This document shows, one piece after another, positions 54,735 through 64,000 of a DNA stretch of 64,000 nucleotides. This stretch comes from Doryteuthis pealeii (lineage: Eukaryota; Mollusca; Cephalopoda; Myopsida; Loliginidae). Each line of letters begins with the position of its first letter. Position 1 is the stretch's first letter. The position numbers and the translations under genes are program-made. Under the pieces are notes generated by a model. It saw only the letters and a program-made list of their open reading frames with translations, searched no databases and was not told the DNA's origin. Location: positions 120,356,963 to 120,420,962 of the forward strand of contig CM042147.1 in NCBI GenBank assembly GCA_023376005.1, given 5' to 3'.

Positions 54735-55235
54735 GGTAATTCATGAGGAAGTGCGTCCCGGTCTCCTGCCTCAAAAATTGCTACCTGGTGACTATCAAAA
54801 TAACAACCCCAGCTCATCGTAATTCTTGTTTATCGTAATTTGTTGTAATTCTTGTTTAGATATGAAGATGGATATATAGTTTGGAATAGACTGAGATACA
54901 TAGATAGATAGATAAACAAACAAAATAATATAGATAGATATGAACAAATGGAGATAGATAGATATTTTCGACAAGTAAATGTATTTGGGAGGGCAGTGCA
55001 GATAAATTTTGTCGTAATTCTTGTTTATTTAAACTAAAAACAAGACATTAAACAAACATGAATAAAAAAAAATCTTAGTATTTAAAGTAATATAGATAAA
55101 TATGAACAAATTGAGATAGATAGATAGATATGAAGATGGATAGTTTTGAATGGACTGAGATGGGTCGTTATTTTAATAGTCACCGGGTAGCAATTTTTGA
55201 GGCAGGAGATCGGGACGCACTTCCTCATAAATTAC
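54735..55235. mobile_element. Element with ~75-bp terminal inverted repeats
   Basis: ATGAGGAAGTGCGTCCCGGT and ATCGGGACGCACTTCCTCAT form the ends, with inner pairing CAAAAATTGCTACCTGGTGA / TCACCGGGTAGCAATTTTTG. The interior is AT-rich with GATA repeats. Confidence 0.78.
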
Positions 55236-55474
55236 GTAAATTAGATGGGAACTGCGGATGAACGCTGCAATCCGATCTTGAAAAAAATCATGGAGTCAAC
55301 ACCCTACAAGGAAGCAGCTATATGGCCACCTGCCCCCCATCTCACAAATCATCCAAGTGAGATGAATAAGACATTCTGGAGAAGACAGGATAAAATCATA
55401 AGCAATGTCCTCCTATGGAAGCCAGTACATGGACATGCCAGTGCAGGCCGTCAAGCAAAAACCTACATATTATT

Positions 55475-55505
55475 ATATATATATATATATATATATAATA
55501 TATTA

Positions 55506-55565
<60 letters not shown>
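55475..55565. repeat. (TA)n/(GT)n microsatellite
   Basis: TA tract, short GT tract and a second TA tract. The Hel-1 copy begins directly after. Confidence 0.95.
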
Positions 55566-55566
<1 letters not shown>

Positions 55567-56185
55567 TAGCAAATATATGCACCCTCCGGGTGCAAGTATT
55601 AATGTCATAAAATATTATATTAAATTAGAAAGTCTAAAGAAACTGAATAAGAATACAGATAAAATTATTTGAAGCAGAGAGGGGTATAATCGAAAAATAT
55701 AACAGCTGTAGCTTCCTCTTCCATCACCTCCGTCTTTCCTTGCTAAACTTTTCTAATTTAACTATTTAGTTAAATTAGGAAGTAAAGAATAAAATTACGG
55801 TTATTTCTTTTTGTTAATTGATTTCTTTTAAGATTTATCTCCGAGATTTTTTCTCATATTCATTAAGATAAAATCAAACAATTAGAAATCAACAATACCA
55901 AGCACATATTTATTAAAATCAAATTTTAAATATCAATATGCAAATTAGGCTTGCCGTTCACACTGTAAACCGCTATTTGTTGTACATATAAATACAATTG
56001 CATGTTATTAGTACGTAGATATGACCAGCAGTATTAATAATGAAAAACAATTTTATTAATAATTGAGGCTTAAATGAAATGATTCATGGAGAAGGTTATA
56101 TATAATAACTAAATGGATAGTGACTTGAGTAGTGATATAGTTTCGGTTACAGACAAACAAACAGATAATCTCCATTATAATAAGA
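55566..56185 (-). mobile_element. Hel-1 Helitron, complete copy
   Basis: A 620-bp copy from CTAGCAAATATATGCACC to CCATTATAATAAGA on the + strand, flanked by A and T within TA repeats. Same ends and hairpin as the copies at 28 and 42 kb. Confidence 0.85.
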
Positions 56186-56204
56186 TATATATATATATAT
56201 ATAT

Positions 56205-56325
56205 ATAAAATCTCATGAATTATTATGTTACTGATTTCCTGTTACTAATGTTTCAGGCGCATTAAACTAATGCGCCTGAAACTTTAGTAAGGGCAAATCA
56301 GTAACATAATATTTTATTTGAGATT
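56205..56325. repeat. Palindrome with GCGCATTAAACTAATGCGC centre
   Basis: Arms of about 50 bp, including TGTTTCAGGCGCATTA / TAATGCGCCTGAAACTTT and outer ATTATGTTACTGATT / AATCAGTAACATAAT. Confidence 0.85.
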
Positions 56326-56399
56326 CTAAAACTGCTCTGCTAATTTAGCATTGATCTTTTTTGTATGCAAACACTTGTTTCATATTTTTTATTCTTCAT

Positions 56400-56402
<3 letters not shown>

Positions 56403-56478
<76 letters not shown>
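56403..56478. repeat. (CA)n(TA)n microsatellite
   Basis: A CA tract followed by a TA tract; overlapping open frames are low-complexity. Confidence 0.96.
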
Positions 56479-56481
<3 letters not shown>

Positions 56482-56484
56482 TAG

Positions 56485-57000
56485 ATTATTGTCAACCCCC
56501 TGTATTTCTGAAGGGATGGCCCCTTTTTCATATCACGGGCGGGACTTTTCCATGGAATATTACAGAAAGCCCGCGAAATACGTGAAGTCACGTGGAACCT
56601 GGTTGGGTCCTCAGTTTTCAGCTTTTGACGTCAGGCAGAGAAGATGTCTCTGCCTAAGCTGGACCTCACCTGCATACGCGCGCTATGTTAGAGAAATATG
56701 TGTAGTTAAGTAAATAAAAGTTTACATAAATAACATGGTTTTGTGGTTGATGAATGTCTTGGCAACAAGACAGATCTAGAAGAAGAAATGAATTAAGTGC
56801 GACCGACCACCAAGACGAAGTCCAGACGCTAGAAGAGACGTTAGAAGAGACGCTAGCAGAAGAACGTAAGATACCAAAGATGAGCAGAAGAATAATAGAA
56901 GTAAGAAATAAAAAAGGGTATACAACACATAGACTAGTTCTGCACGGACACTGGATGCTGTGCAGAGACCCCTCCCAAGAACGATGAATGATATGGACTG
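56485..57000 (+). mobile_element. LTR-like segment and possible gag leader
   Basis: About 56485-56755 resembles 63495-63745 in order: GATTATTGTCAACC, a GGCGGGAC-like box, GTCACGTGGAACCTGGTTGG with CCTCAG, and AAATAAAAGTTTACATA before a GTGGTTGATGA end. The next part (TAGAAGAGACGTTAGAAGAG) also matches 63280-63310. It reads like an LTR followed by the 5' leader of a retroelement, but no pol was found. Confidence 0.45.
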
Positions 57001-57267
57001 TTGGTGAGAGATTCTCATGGATATCCATGCTGCTAGCGTAACATGATGATGATAGCCCAATGGTTACAGTAGTCAATTAGCATCTACGAAGTAATGTTTT
57101 CTTTTCTATAATACTTGGTTCACAAAAATCTCTTGTACAAAGGAAATTTAGTCATGTACTTCTAAAATACTTAATACCCAAATGATATTCTATCATCATT
57201 GGATTTTTTTTTTGTATAAAACATTTTAAAAATAGAGGCTTAGAGGTTTTGCACCTGAGTTATTTTG

Positions 57268-57269
<2 letters not shown>

Positions 57270-57315
<46 letters not shown>

Positions 57316-57320
57316 CATCA
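57270..57320. repeat. (TA)n microsatellite
   Basis: A TA tract of about 45 bp. Confidence 0.95.
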
Positions 57321-57344
57321 AAACCAAAGCAAGTTTGTTTTATT

Positions 57345-57565
57345 ATCATTTTTTTTTATATACAGATTTAACGTCATAACATCACATCACGTGAACACGA
57401 TCCACGTCACATAAACGTTAAACAAGCCACAGTTTTAAAAAAAACAATTTTTAACTTTATATTATCCCATCACGTGAAAACGCTTCACGTTTATATAAAC
57501 GCTAAAAAAACTACTGGTTTTTAAAATGTCAACCATTTTTTTTTAAATCTCAACCATTTGACTCA
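57345..57565. repeat. Short direct duplication with CACGTGA motifs
   Basis: Two related halves (near 57380-57450 and 57460-57540) share ATCACGTGAA and CGTCACATAAACGTTAAA-like sequence. Role unknown. Confidence 0.45.
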
Positions 57566-57625
57566 TCTGATGATTGCATAACCATGAAACTTTAAGTTAT
57601 GTGTCCAAATCCATAATATTACAAT

Positions 57626-57672
<47 letters not shown>

Positions 57673-57675
<3 letters not shown>

Positions 57676-58014
57676 CTTGTTGGTAAACACTTGCGGTAAG
57701 AAAAAACCCAGCAAATAGTTTGATTGTAAAAATATACTACCAAACATCACCTGGGGAGAAAAAAATGTTTGGAAAAAAGAAACGACCAAGATAGTCGTAC
57801 CAACCGAAAATAATCGGTTGATACTGTTAAGTTTCTGAACGCCATCCTTGGCCAGTTGAAACAGGGCTTAAGTAAATAAGTCCTGAGATATGAAATCCTT
57901 TGGTAAGTAATAAATCCTATCCTGCAAATTGGTAAAGATCCAGTGATATAATCCTATGTCCCGTCGTTTGATTATCACAATAAATAGTGACAGGGTTATT
58001 AACGACCCCTAATT
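57673..58014. mobile_element. LTR-like sequence beside the copia fragment
   Basis: 57673-57830 matches 15395-15560. From 57827 the sequence TGTTAAGTTTCTGAACGCC and CCATCCTTGGCCAGTTG, then TAAATAAGTCC and ATCCTTTGGTAAGT, matches the start of the segment at 61172. Likely remains of the LTR of the minus-strand copia element, but exact ends were not found. Confidence 0.5.
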
Positions 58015-59098
58015 CTACGACACTTTTTTAAGTAGTGTCCTTAAATAAAGGGCTTCTTGTCCAGCTGAGGCGAGACTAACAAATTCGGCCTCACATGTTG
58101 ACAAAGAGACAACTGGTTGTTTTTTCAAGAAATAATCGAGCTTTGGTCCGATAATTTGAAACAGTATCCTGATATACTTTTTCGGTCACTTGAACCTGCC
58201 CAGTCGGCATCATAAAATCCCCGTAATTTCAAGGGTTCAGATGATTTTTTAAATACTAGCGCCTGACTTATTGAGCCTTTCAAATATCGCAAAACATGTT
58301 TCGCTCCTGTTAAATGGATTGATGTTGGTTTATCCAAATACTGAGATAATTTTAAAACTATATACGATATATCTGGCCGAGTAGCCATCATAATATAAAT
58401 TAAGGAACCAACAATTTCACGGTAGAGCTTATTATCAATTAATTCATTTTCATTATCAAAAAGTTTATTTATATCCAATTCGCATGGAGTATTTCGGGGC
58501 TTACAATCGGTCATATTAAATTTGACCAACAATTTTTCAATATATCTAGATTGATTCATTCTAATAGTATTTTCACTATGTTCAAATTGTATCCCTAAAA
58601 ACCAAGACAGCCTTCCCAGGTCGGTCATTTTAAATTTTAAACTTAAACTATTTTTATTTTTTATTAAATCAGCTTCTGTTTTTAAAGCAATTAGTATATC
58701 ATCCACCCATAATAATAAAATTACTGCTATTTCTTTGTTAATTTCCTTGCTATACAAACAAGGATCTATAATAAGGGGTTTAAAATCCTGGTCAACCAGG
58801 TAATTATGGAAAGTGTTATTCCAGGAACGCCCACTTTGTTTCAAACCATATAGGGCCTTTTTAAGTTTCCATACACAATTTTTGTTTTCATTTTCAAAAC
58901 CTTCTGGGGGATATATGTATAAGTCTAATGGAGCATTTAAATAAGCACTTTTGACATCTAGATGGTGTATTCGCAAGTTATATTGGACTGCCAACTGAAT
59001 TAAAACTCGTATAGAAGTTAGGTTAGTCGTTGAAGAAAAGGTATCAAGGTAATCTTCACCATAAATCTGTGAAAATCCTTTTGCGACAAAGGTCAATT
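58015..59098 (-). pseudogene. copia-type reverse transcriptase and RNase H, decayed
   Basis: On the minus strand the frame from about 59098 carries the copia RT blocks LTFVAKGFSQIYGEDYLDTF, IHHLDVKSAYLNAPLDLYIY and WKLKKALYGLKQSGRSW. The catalytic LLWVDDILIAL and GRLSWFLGIQF follow, then VGSLIYIMMATRPDISY and the RNase H start DADWAGSSDRKSISGYCF. After SSIIS (58125) a stop appears. The remaining RNase H blocks (SLSTCEAEFVSLASAGQEAL) follow in the next frame to TAG at 58015. One lost base after codon SSIIS explains both the stop and the frame change. Gag, protease and integrase are absent. The 5' side ends at a SINE-B. Confidence 0.88.
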
Positions 59099-59099
59099 T

Positions 59100-59275
59100 T
59101 AAGTGGAATAAAGCTCGTTTGAATTCAGAGTTTTCCTTCTCCTTGACTGGTCACCCTAACCAAAGCTAAAGAACCCAGACTTTCATAGTCTTTACCCATA
59201 GATGGGGGAGAACATATGGATTCATGCCTTTCTCAAGGGCATTAGTGCAGAGGTATAAGAACATGTCTTGCCTAA
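59100..59275 (-). mobile_element. SINE-B partial, abutting the copia fragment
   Basis: GTTTGAATTCAGAGTTTTCC, CTTCTCCTTGACTGGTCACC and GCCTTTCTCAAGGGCATTAG in family order; no head. It marks where the copia homology stops. Confidence 0.75.
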
Positions 59276-61165
59276 ACGTCTAGACTCAATTCTGCTAACT
59301 TCTTCTAATTCTAATTTCTCAGCGTTGCCTGATTACGTGACTCTCTAAGCCAATGAGAGCCCCGTTCCAGATCAATCTCAGGTGACACTTTGTCAATCAT
59401 ACTATATGAACTCATAGTGAACCTTCACTGTTTTTCAGGTGGCAATTAAACTAGCTTCTGTGAAGGCCCAACAATGACACTTCATGCATTGAGTACACAT
59501 TAAATTTTATCAATTTTGAACAATATTTTTCAAACAATTATCAGTCATGTTGTGGCCTTGTTAGGGGTAAGAATAAAGACACAAGAGAGGAAATGAGTTA
59601 AACAAATATATTAACAAAGAACAGTAGTACAATCATATACAAATGAGAAGGTTACCCAACTGTCCGAGCAGACCAGTGTAATATTGGCTCTTGCCTAAGA
59701 GCAGTACCTGCTGCTATTCATAGCTGGAAGAGTTCATGCGTGCATGGTAAATTACCATAAAAGTTTTTGAAAAAAAAATCACATAAAACATCGTTGAAAA
59801 CATTCACAGTAATTAAAACTTTGGAATCCAAAATTTCAGGATTGTGGTCCAGATTTGGCCCGGGCTGTTTTTAATTTGTTCATGTTCAGCTACGTCTAGG
59901 AGTAAAGTTGGAAAAAAAAATCTGACAATCGCATTTATTACTCGTGGGTATGTCCACTTTTTGTCAGAGGAGCTAATAAGAAAAGATTTTCTTTTAATTT
60001 TATTTTTATTTTAAAACAATTACCAAAAATCAGGGATTTGTCCAGAATTAACGTAATTTTCAGCACTTTATTCATTAATACTTGTTGTATTGTTATTTTT
60101 TCTTTTGCTTTTTGACTATCCAGTGTAACTATCCTATATGAAATTTTACTTGTGTAGGCCCCCATAAATTTGGCCAAATTGTAAGTCTTTTTGGGGTTTT
60201 TTTTCAGTGAAAAGCATGAGTTATCTCCCCCTAACTCTGTATTTTGCACATACCTAATCACCAGATATTGTTTGCTCAAAATAGAGTCATCCAAAAACGA
60301 AGCAGGATTATCTCATTCTTACTATTGATCTGCGAAGTCCCTAGGTCTGTTTATAAAGAGTATTTGACCTTGTATATCAGTCATTCATTTTTTTTTCCAA
60401 CCCCCATCCTAAAAGATAAATGAACACTGTATTCACTAACTTTACTTTCTTTTATATGTGTGTACTGTATATAGTTCGTTGTTATCATTGTTTTGTTTCC
60501 ATTATGTATTCACTAATGAATAACTTTTGTAAAGCAAACTTCGTTTTATGTTCAAAACTGAGCCGATTATTGAAGATACTAAATTATCTCTGGTATAAAA
60601 AAAAAGAGACAAAAAAAACAAAAACTTCGTTAACGATTAGCAAAAAAAAAAAGAAATAAGAAGTTAAACAAATTACACTGAATAAATAAAAATTGCAAAC
60701 GCAAGAGTCAATTGATCGTCTCGCTGTGTGAATCTCATTTATCCTGGAAACGAATGGAGTCTTTTCTAGTTTTATGTATCCAAGCCCTAAAAAGTCTCCC
60801 TCTTGTCAGCAGAGGCAAACACGTATCTAAGGTGAGAACAAAGAAATTGCAATCAAAGGCTTACCAAATCAATAATGAAGAAGAGGTCGGAGATTTTTTT
60901 GTACAAATATTTTATAGATATTCACTGAGTTTAGCTTAGTACACCACAAGGCCAAAACGGTAAGTAGGGTGAGGATGTGGGGGGTGATTGATTACATTGT
61001 GTCGATCACCAAAGTGAAGTGGGATTGGCTTTTATGGCAATTTTAAAATCAATATTTGAGATCATCATTGGGAATCAAGCATAGACCATTGGCTGGTTGG
61101 TTGGGGGTTTTTTTTGGAGGGGGTTGTTTGTTGTTTTTTTTAAATATTTATAACATCCTTTTATT
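59275..61165. other. No supported gene; one MITE fragment
   Basis: 60020-60080 carries ACCAAAAATCAGGGATTTGT and related palindromic-MITE sequence. 60600-60660 is A-rich. Near 61080, CATTGGCTGGTTGGTTGG resembles the LINE 3' tails. No convincing open frame. Confidence 0.5.
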
Positions 61166-61171
61166 CATGTT

Positions 61172-61640
61172 GTTAAGTATCTGGCCGCCATCCTTGGCCA
61201 GCTGCAAAGAACTTAAAGTAAATAAGTAAGTCCCGAGTTATAGTATCCTTTGGTAAGTGAATAAGTCCCGAGTTATAGTATCCTTTGGTAAGTGAATAAG
61301 TCCCGTGATATAGTATCCTTTGGTAAGTGAATAAGTCCGTGATATAGTATCCTTTGGTAAGTGAATAAGTCCCGTGATATAGTATCCTTTGGTAAGTGAA
61401 TAAGTCCCGTGATATAGTATCCTTTGGTAAGTGAATAAGTCCGAGTTATAGTATCCTTTGGTAAGTGAATAAGTCCCGAGTTATAGTATCCTTTGGTAAG
61501 TGAATAAGTCCCGTGATATAGTATCCTTTGGTAAGTCAATAAGTCCCGTGGTATAGAATCCTTTAGTAAGTCAATAAGTCCCGTGGTATAGAATCCTTTA
61601 GGTGAATCCCTTAGGTCAGTCGTCCAAGAAGATCCAAGTA
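61172..61640. repeat. LTR-like start followed by a 35-bp tandem array
   Basis: Begins like 57827 (TGTTAAGTATCTGGCCGCC, CCATCCTTGGCCAGCTG). It then has about eleven units of GTAAGTGAATAAGTCCCG plus ATATAGTATCCTTTG, with GTGATATAG/GAGTTATAG and one-base variants, to about 61610. The single unit near 57890-57910 suggests the array grew inside an LTR. The repeating minus-strand open frame it creates is a by-product. Confidence 0.75.
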
Positions 61641-62235
61641 GTAGTGAGCTAAGATTAGAATCAGCCAGTATAAATAACAACAGCAGCAGAGCACTGCCAG
61701 TGATTGGACAATAGGTTGCCTTCCCAGGTCACGTGCTTATCGGCGATTCTATAAGTAGAAGTGACCATCTGGTACACACCTTATAACAGGAAAAAACCAA
61801 CACATGTAACTATTAATAGAAATAAATTCTGTAACGAGAAAAGAAAGAAGGCAACACAATATTTTGTATAAAAGGGGCTATTTTATCATATTCGGCGCGA
61901 AGGGTTTGCTAAAACTTAATAGCTTTTAGCGGTCTTTGAGTCACCTACAATAGTAACAAGTAATGCACATCTTTTTTGAGTTCTTTTAGGGTGAAGAATT
62001 TTGTTGTAGACTCGTTTGTTGTCTGTGTCATGTGTCTGTTCTAGTAGTCAGCGCTGGTTTGTTCTGTCAGGAGAGACATATTATCTCTCCGACTGCTGTT
62101 GCTGTTCTCGGCACGTCCGGCGGCGTCCACTGCTCTTACTGTTCTGAGTATTTCTGCCCCTGCAGTCCCACATCTGGCCCCGAGTCAAGGGAAGATAACC
62201 CATATTTCTCAAAGTATACTTTGTGCTACGTAAAC
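61640..62235. other. Unassigned; possible continuation of the LTR-like segment
   Basis: Includes GGTCACGTGCTTATCGGC and a 74-codon + frame at 62032 without recognisable domains. Confidence 0.35.
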
Positions 62236-62237
62236 TA

Positions 62238-62345
62238 TAGACCATTGGTTGGTTGATTGTTTTGTTTTATGGCATATCAACCCTTTTGAAGTCATTTAAG
62301 GCCAAATCAATTTTGATATTTGGGTTCTTACAGTACCTACTGTTG
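62238..62345 (-). repeat. LINE 3' UTR remnant
   Basis: The minus strand reads AAAAGGGTTGATATGCCATA then a CAATCAACCAACC-type tail, like the 3' end of the LINE at 50240. Confidence 0.55.
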
Positions 62346-63270
62346 CTTAAATGGTCACCCTTTAAATAGCGGCTCTCATTTCGATGTGAGAGTGATGTAT
62401 GGGGATTTTTGTCCCCGGAAAAGCACTGTTTAGACCCTACGTTTTGCAAGAGAATAAACCGTACTTCGAACACAGTGAGGAGATGGGTGCTGCTTTTTGA
62501 AGAAAGGAGACAAACGACTTTTTATAGAACAAAATATTTACTGTACATATAAAACATAAAACATTCTCTGCTCTCACTACCACTCTTCTACACTTTGTCA
62601 CATGACGTCTTTCGACCAGTAAGAAATCGACATGTGGCATTGTACTGACTCACAAAAAAAAACCTTCCATGTTGCTGGATTTTTTTCTATTATTTTATAA
62701 CCCATCTAAGTATTGAACAGGTTCCTCGATGCTTAACTTTGATGGTCTAGCGAGAACCGGAGCTTTCAATGTGACTTGACTGTAAGCCCACATCGTTTAT
62801 GTGGTCACTAGTGATGGTGATGTTATGCCTCCATTCATTTTCCCACATCGCCCAGACACAACAGGGAAGGTCAACTGTTACATAATTATTAGATACCTAA
62901 TATTTGTGTGCAATAGTGTAGAAATCAAAATGACGGTTATAAGTTCAGCCGGCGGCCTTGAGGGATGAGTGACAAGGCTTGACCTCAGTCCTGATCCTTC
63001 CTTCCGGTGGATACCGTGAGAATCGGTGGAGGAGACCCTCTTCCGGTTTTAGATTAGAAATAGATTTTAGTCAGTCGGTGAGAAAGCACGACGGTGGTGA
63101 GTCGTGTTATACACGCGGCCGACTCGATCTGCGCAGGTAGTCTGGTGGGGGATTTCGAGAATAAAATATGATCAAAGTAAATCGAAGTCTGGTGTTATTA
63201 TCTAAAAACTACCAATGACACAGGGCCTCTGATAAAGAGATATCCCCAATGAAAGACCAGACCTGAAGTC
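62345..63270. other. No supported gene
   Basis: GC content rises toward 63000-63150 (CACGCGGCCGACTCGATCTG, GAGAATCGGTGGAGGAGACC). This could be LTR or leader sequence of the element suspected at 63.3-64 kb. Confidence 0.35.
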
Positions 63271-63274
63271 CCCA

Positions 63275-64000
63275 AGAAAGTTCAGACGTTAGAAGAGACC
63301 TAGAAGAACTTAACATATCAAAGACACTAGAAGAAGAATAGAAGAAGAACTTAAGATGTCAGAAGAACAGAAGAAGAATAGAAGTAAGAAGTAAGTAATG
63401 AGAAGGGTATGCAACACAACATCAAGTGCCTGGAAGAGGTAAAGCTACCCTGGATCGAGAGGGGTTGTTGGAAGTGTTGCATAATATACGTGGTAGCATA
63501 GATTATTGACAACACCGTGTAGCGAGAATACAAAGAGCCCAAATGGAAAATTACGGACCGTTGGTAAACTTTGACCTCAGAGGCGGGAAACCCGCAAGTC
63601 GCGTGAGAACTAGTTAGGTCCTCGGTTGATAGTCAGATCCCGGATGAAACAAACGTGTTTTCATTCCCGGCTGTCAGCTCCGCGTGTTGAGTTAGAAAAC
63701 GACAAATAAACTTTAAAAAGCCACCACAAGTCTTGTTGATCGGTTGTTGCATAACTTAAACGCATGCCCTTAGTTAGAAGACCGGTCAGGCAAGAAAATG
63801 AAGAACTAACTAGAGAAACCAGACTAGACGTAGACATCACGACCGAAGTAGAAAGAAAAAGTAGAATCCAGCATGGCGACTAGGCGAAGAACGGCAAGTA
63901 AGTTATGTATCTGTCTATATCTCTCTGATACTTTACACTCTCTTTATATATAAGAACTCTGGTGTATATACCCAACGAGGGTATATGGCATTGTTACAGA
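63275..64000 (+). mobile_element. LTR-like segment, second copy, at the window end
   Basis: TCAGACGTTAGAAGAGACC near 63281 and the block 63495-63745 (AGATTATTGACAAC, GAGAACTAGTTAGGTCCTCG, ACAAATAAACTTT before GTTGATCGGTTGTTGC) parallel 56485-56900. It is followed by CATGGCGACTAGGCGAAGAA. The element may continue past the window edge. Confidence 0.45.

Noticed and set aside
61227..61680. A 135-codon minus-strand protein with repeated GYY-GLIHLPKD-like units
   Set aside because: The frame is created by the 35-bp DNA tandem array and shifts with unit-length variants; no independent coding evidence.
62032..62256. A 74-codon cysteine-rich + frame as a secreted peptide
   Set aside because: A hydrophobic start and several Cys are visible, but it lies among LTR-like and LINE remnants with no signal of splicing or homology.

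Overview
This is an AT-rich, intron- and repeat-dominated window from an animal nuclear genome. The spliced gene, the tRNA-derived SINEs, Helitrons, piggyBac- and mariner-type MITEs, Ty3 and copia retroelements and molluscan-looking LINE 3' ends all fit an invertebrate. A mollusc is my best guess, from general repeat style rather than any diagnostic marker.

Only one host gene can be supported: a GDP-fucose transporter (SLC35C1 family) on the + strand. Five exons are visible: 21027-21087, 27201-27341, 31954-32070, 33253-33361 and 38575-39125. All have canonical AG/GT borders and compatible phases, and together they encode about 327 residues ending in a normal C-terminus. The 5' exon or exons with the start codon and the first part of TM1 were not found. 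An isolated exon-like block at 12400-12563 is unassigned.

Layout. 1-20.9 kb: a foldback element, solo and partial LTRs, SINEs, piggyBac-type MITEs, Helitron copies, two LINE 3' ends and a cluster of long palindromes. 20.5-27 kb: four tandem-repeat blocks around exons A and B (37-bp, ~180-bp, 92-bp and 28-bp units). 28.8-31.35 kb: a small Ty3-type LTR element with identical 169-bp LTRs and a CTCAG target duplication. Its 5' end is a 204+7+204-bp palindrome centred on the anticodon loop of a copied tRNA-Ser(CGA) 3' half. 31.4-39.7 kb: the rest of the transporter gene with foldback elements in its introns. 39.8-57 kb: nested MITEs, Helitrons and SINEs, a LINE 3' end and a 73-bp satellite with a displaced copy. 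57.6-64 kb: a decayed copia pol fragment, a 35-bp tandem array in an LTR-like segment, and further LTR-like sequence.

Repeat families are named here for reference. SINE-A, SINE-B and SINE-C have tRNA-like heads. Hel-1 and Hel-2 are non-autonomous Helitrons (5'-TC, hairpin, CTAG-3', inserted between A and T). TTAA-MITE is piggyBac-like. Fam-D is a foldback family. LTR-2 is a solo-LTR family with ends like those of the Ty3 element. Several nested copies allow the empty target site to be inferred by eye, which is the strongest evidence offered for the element boundaries.
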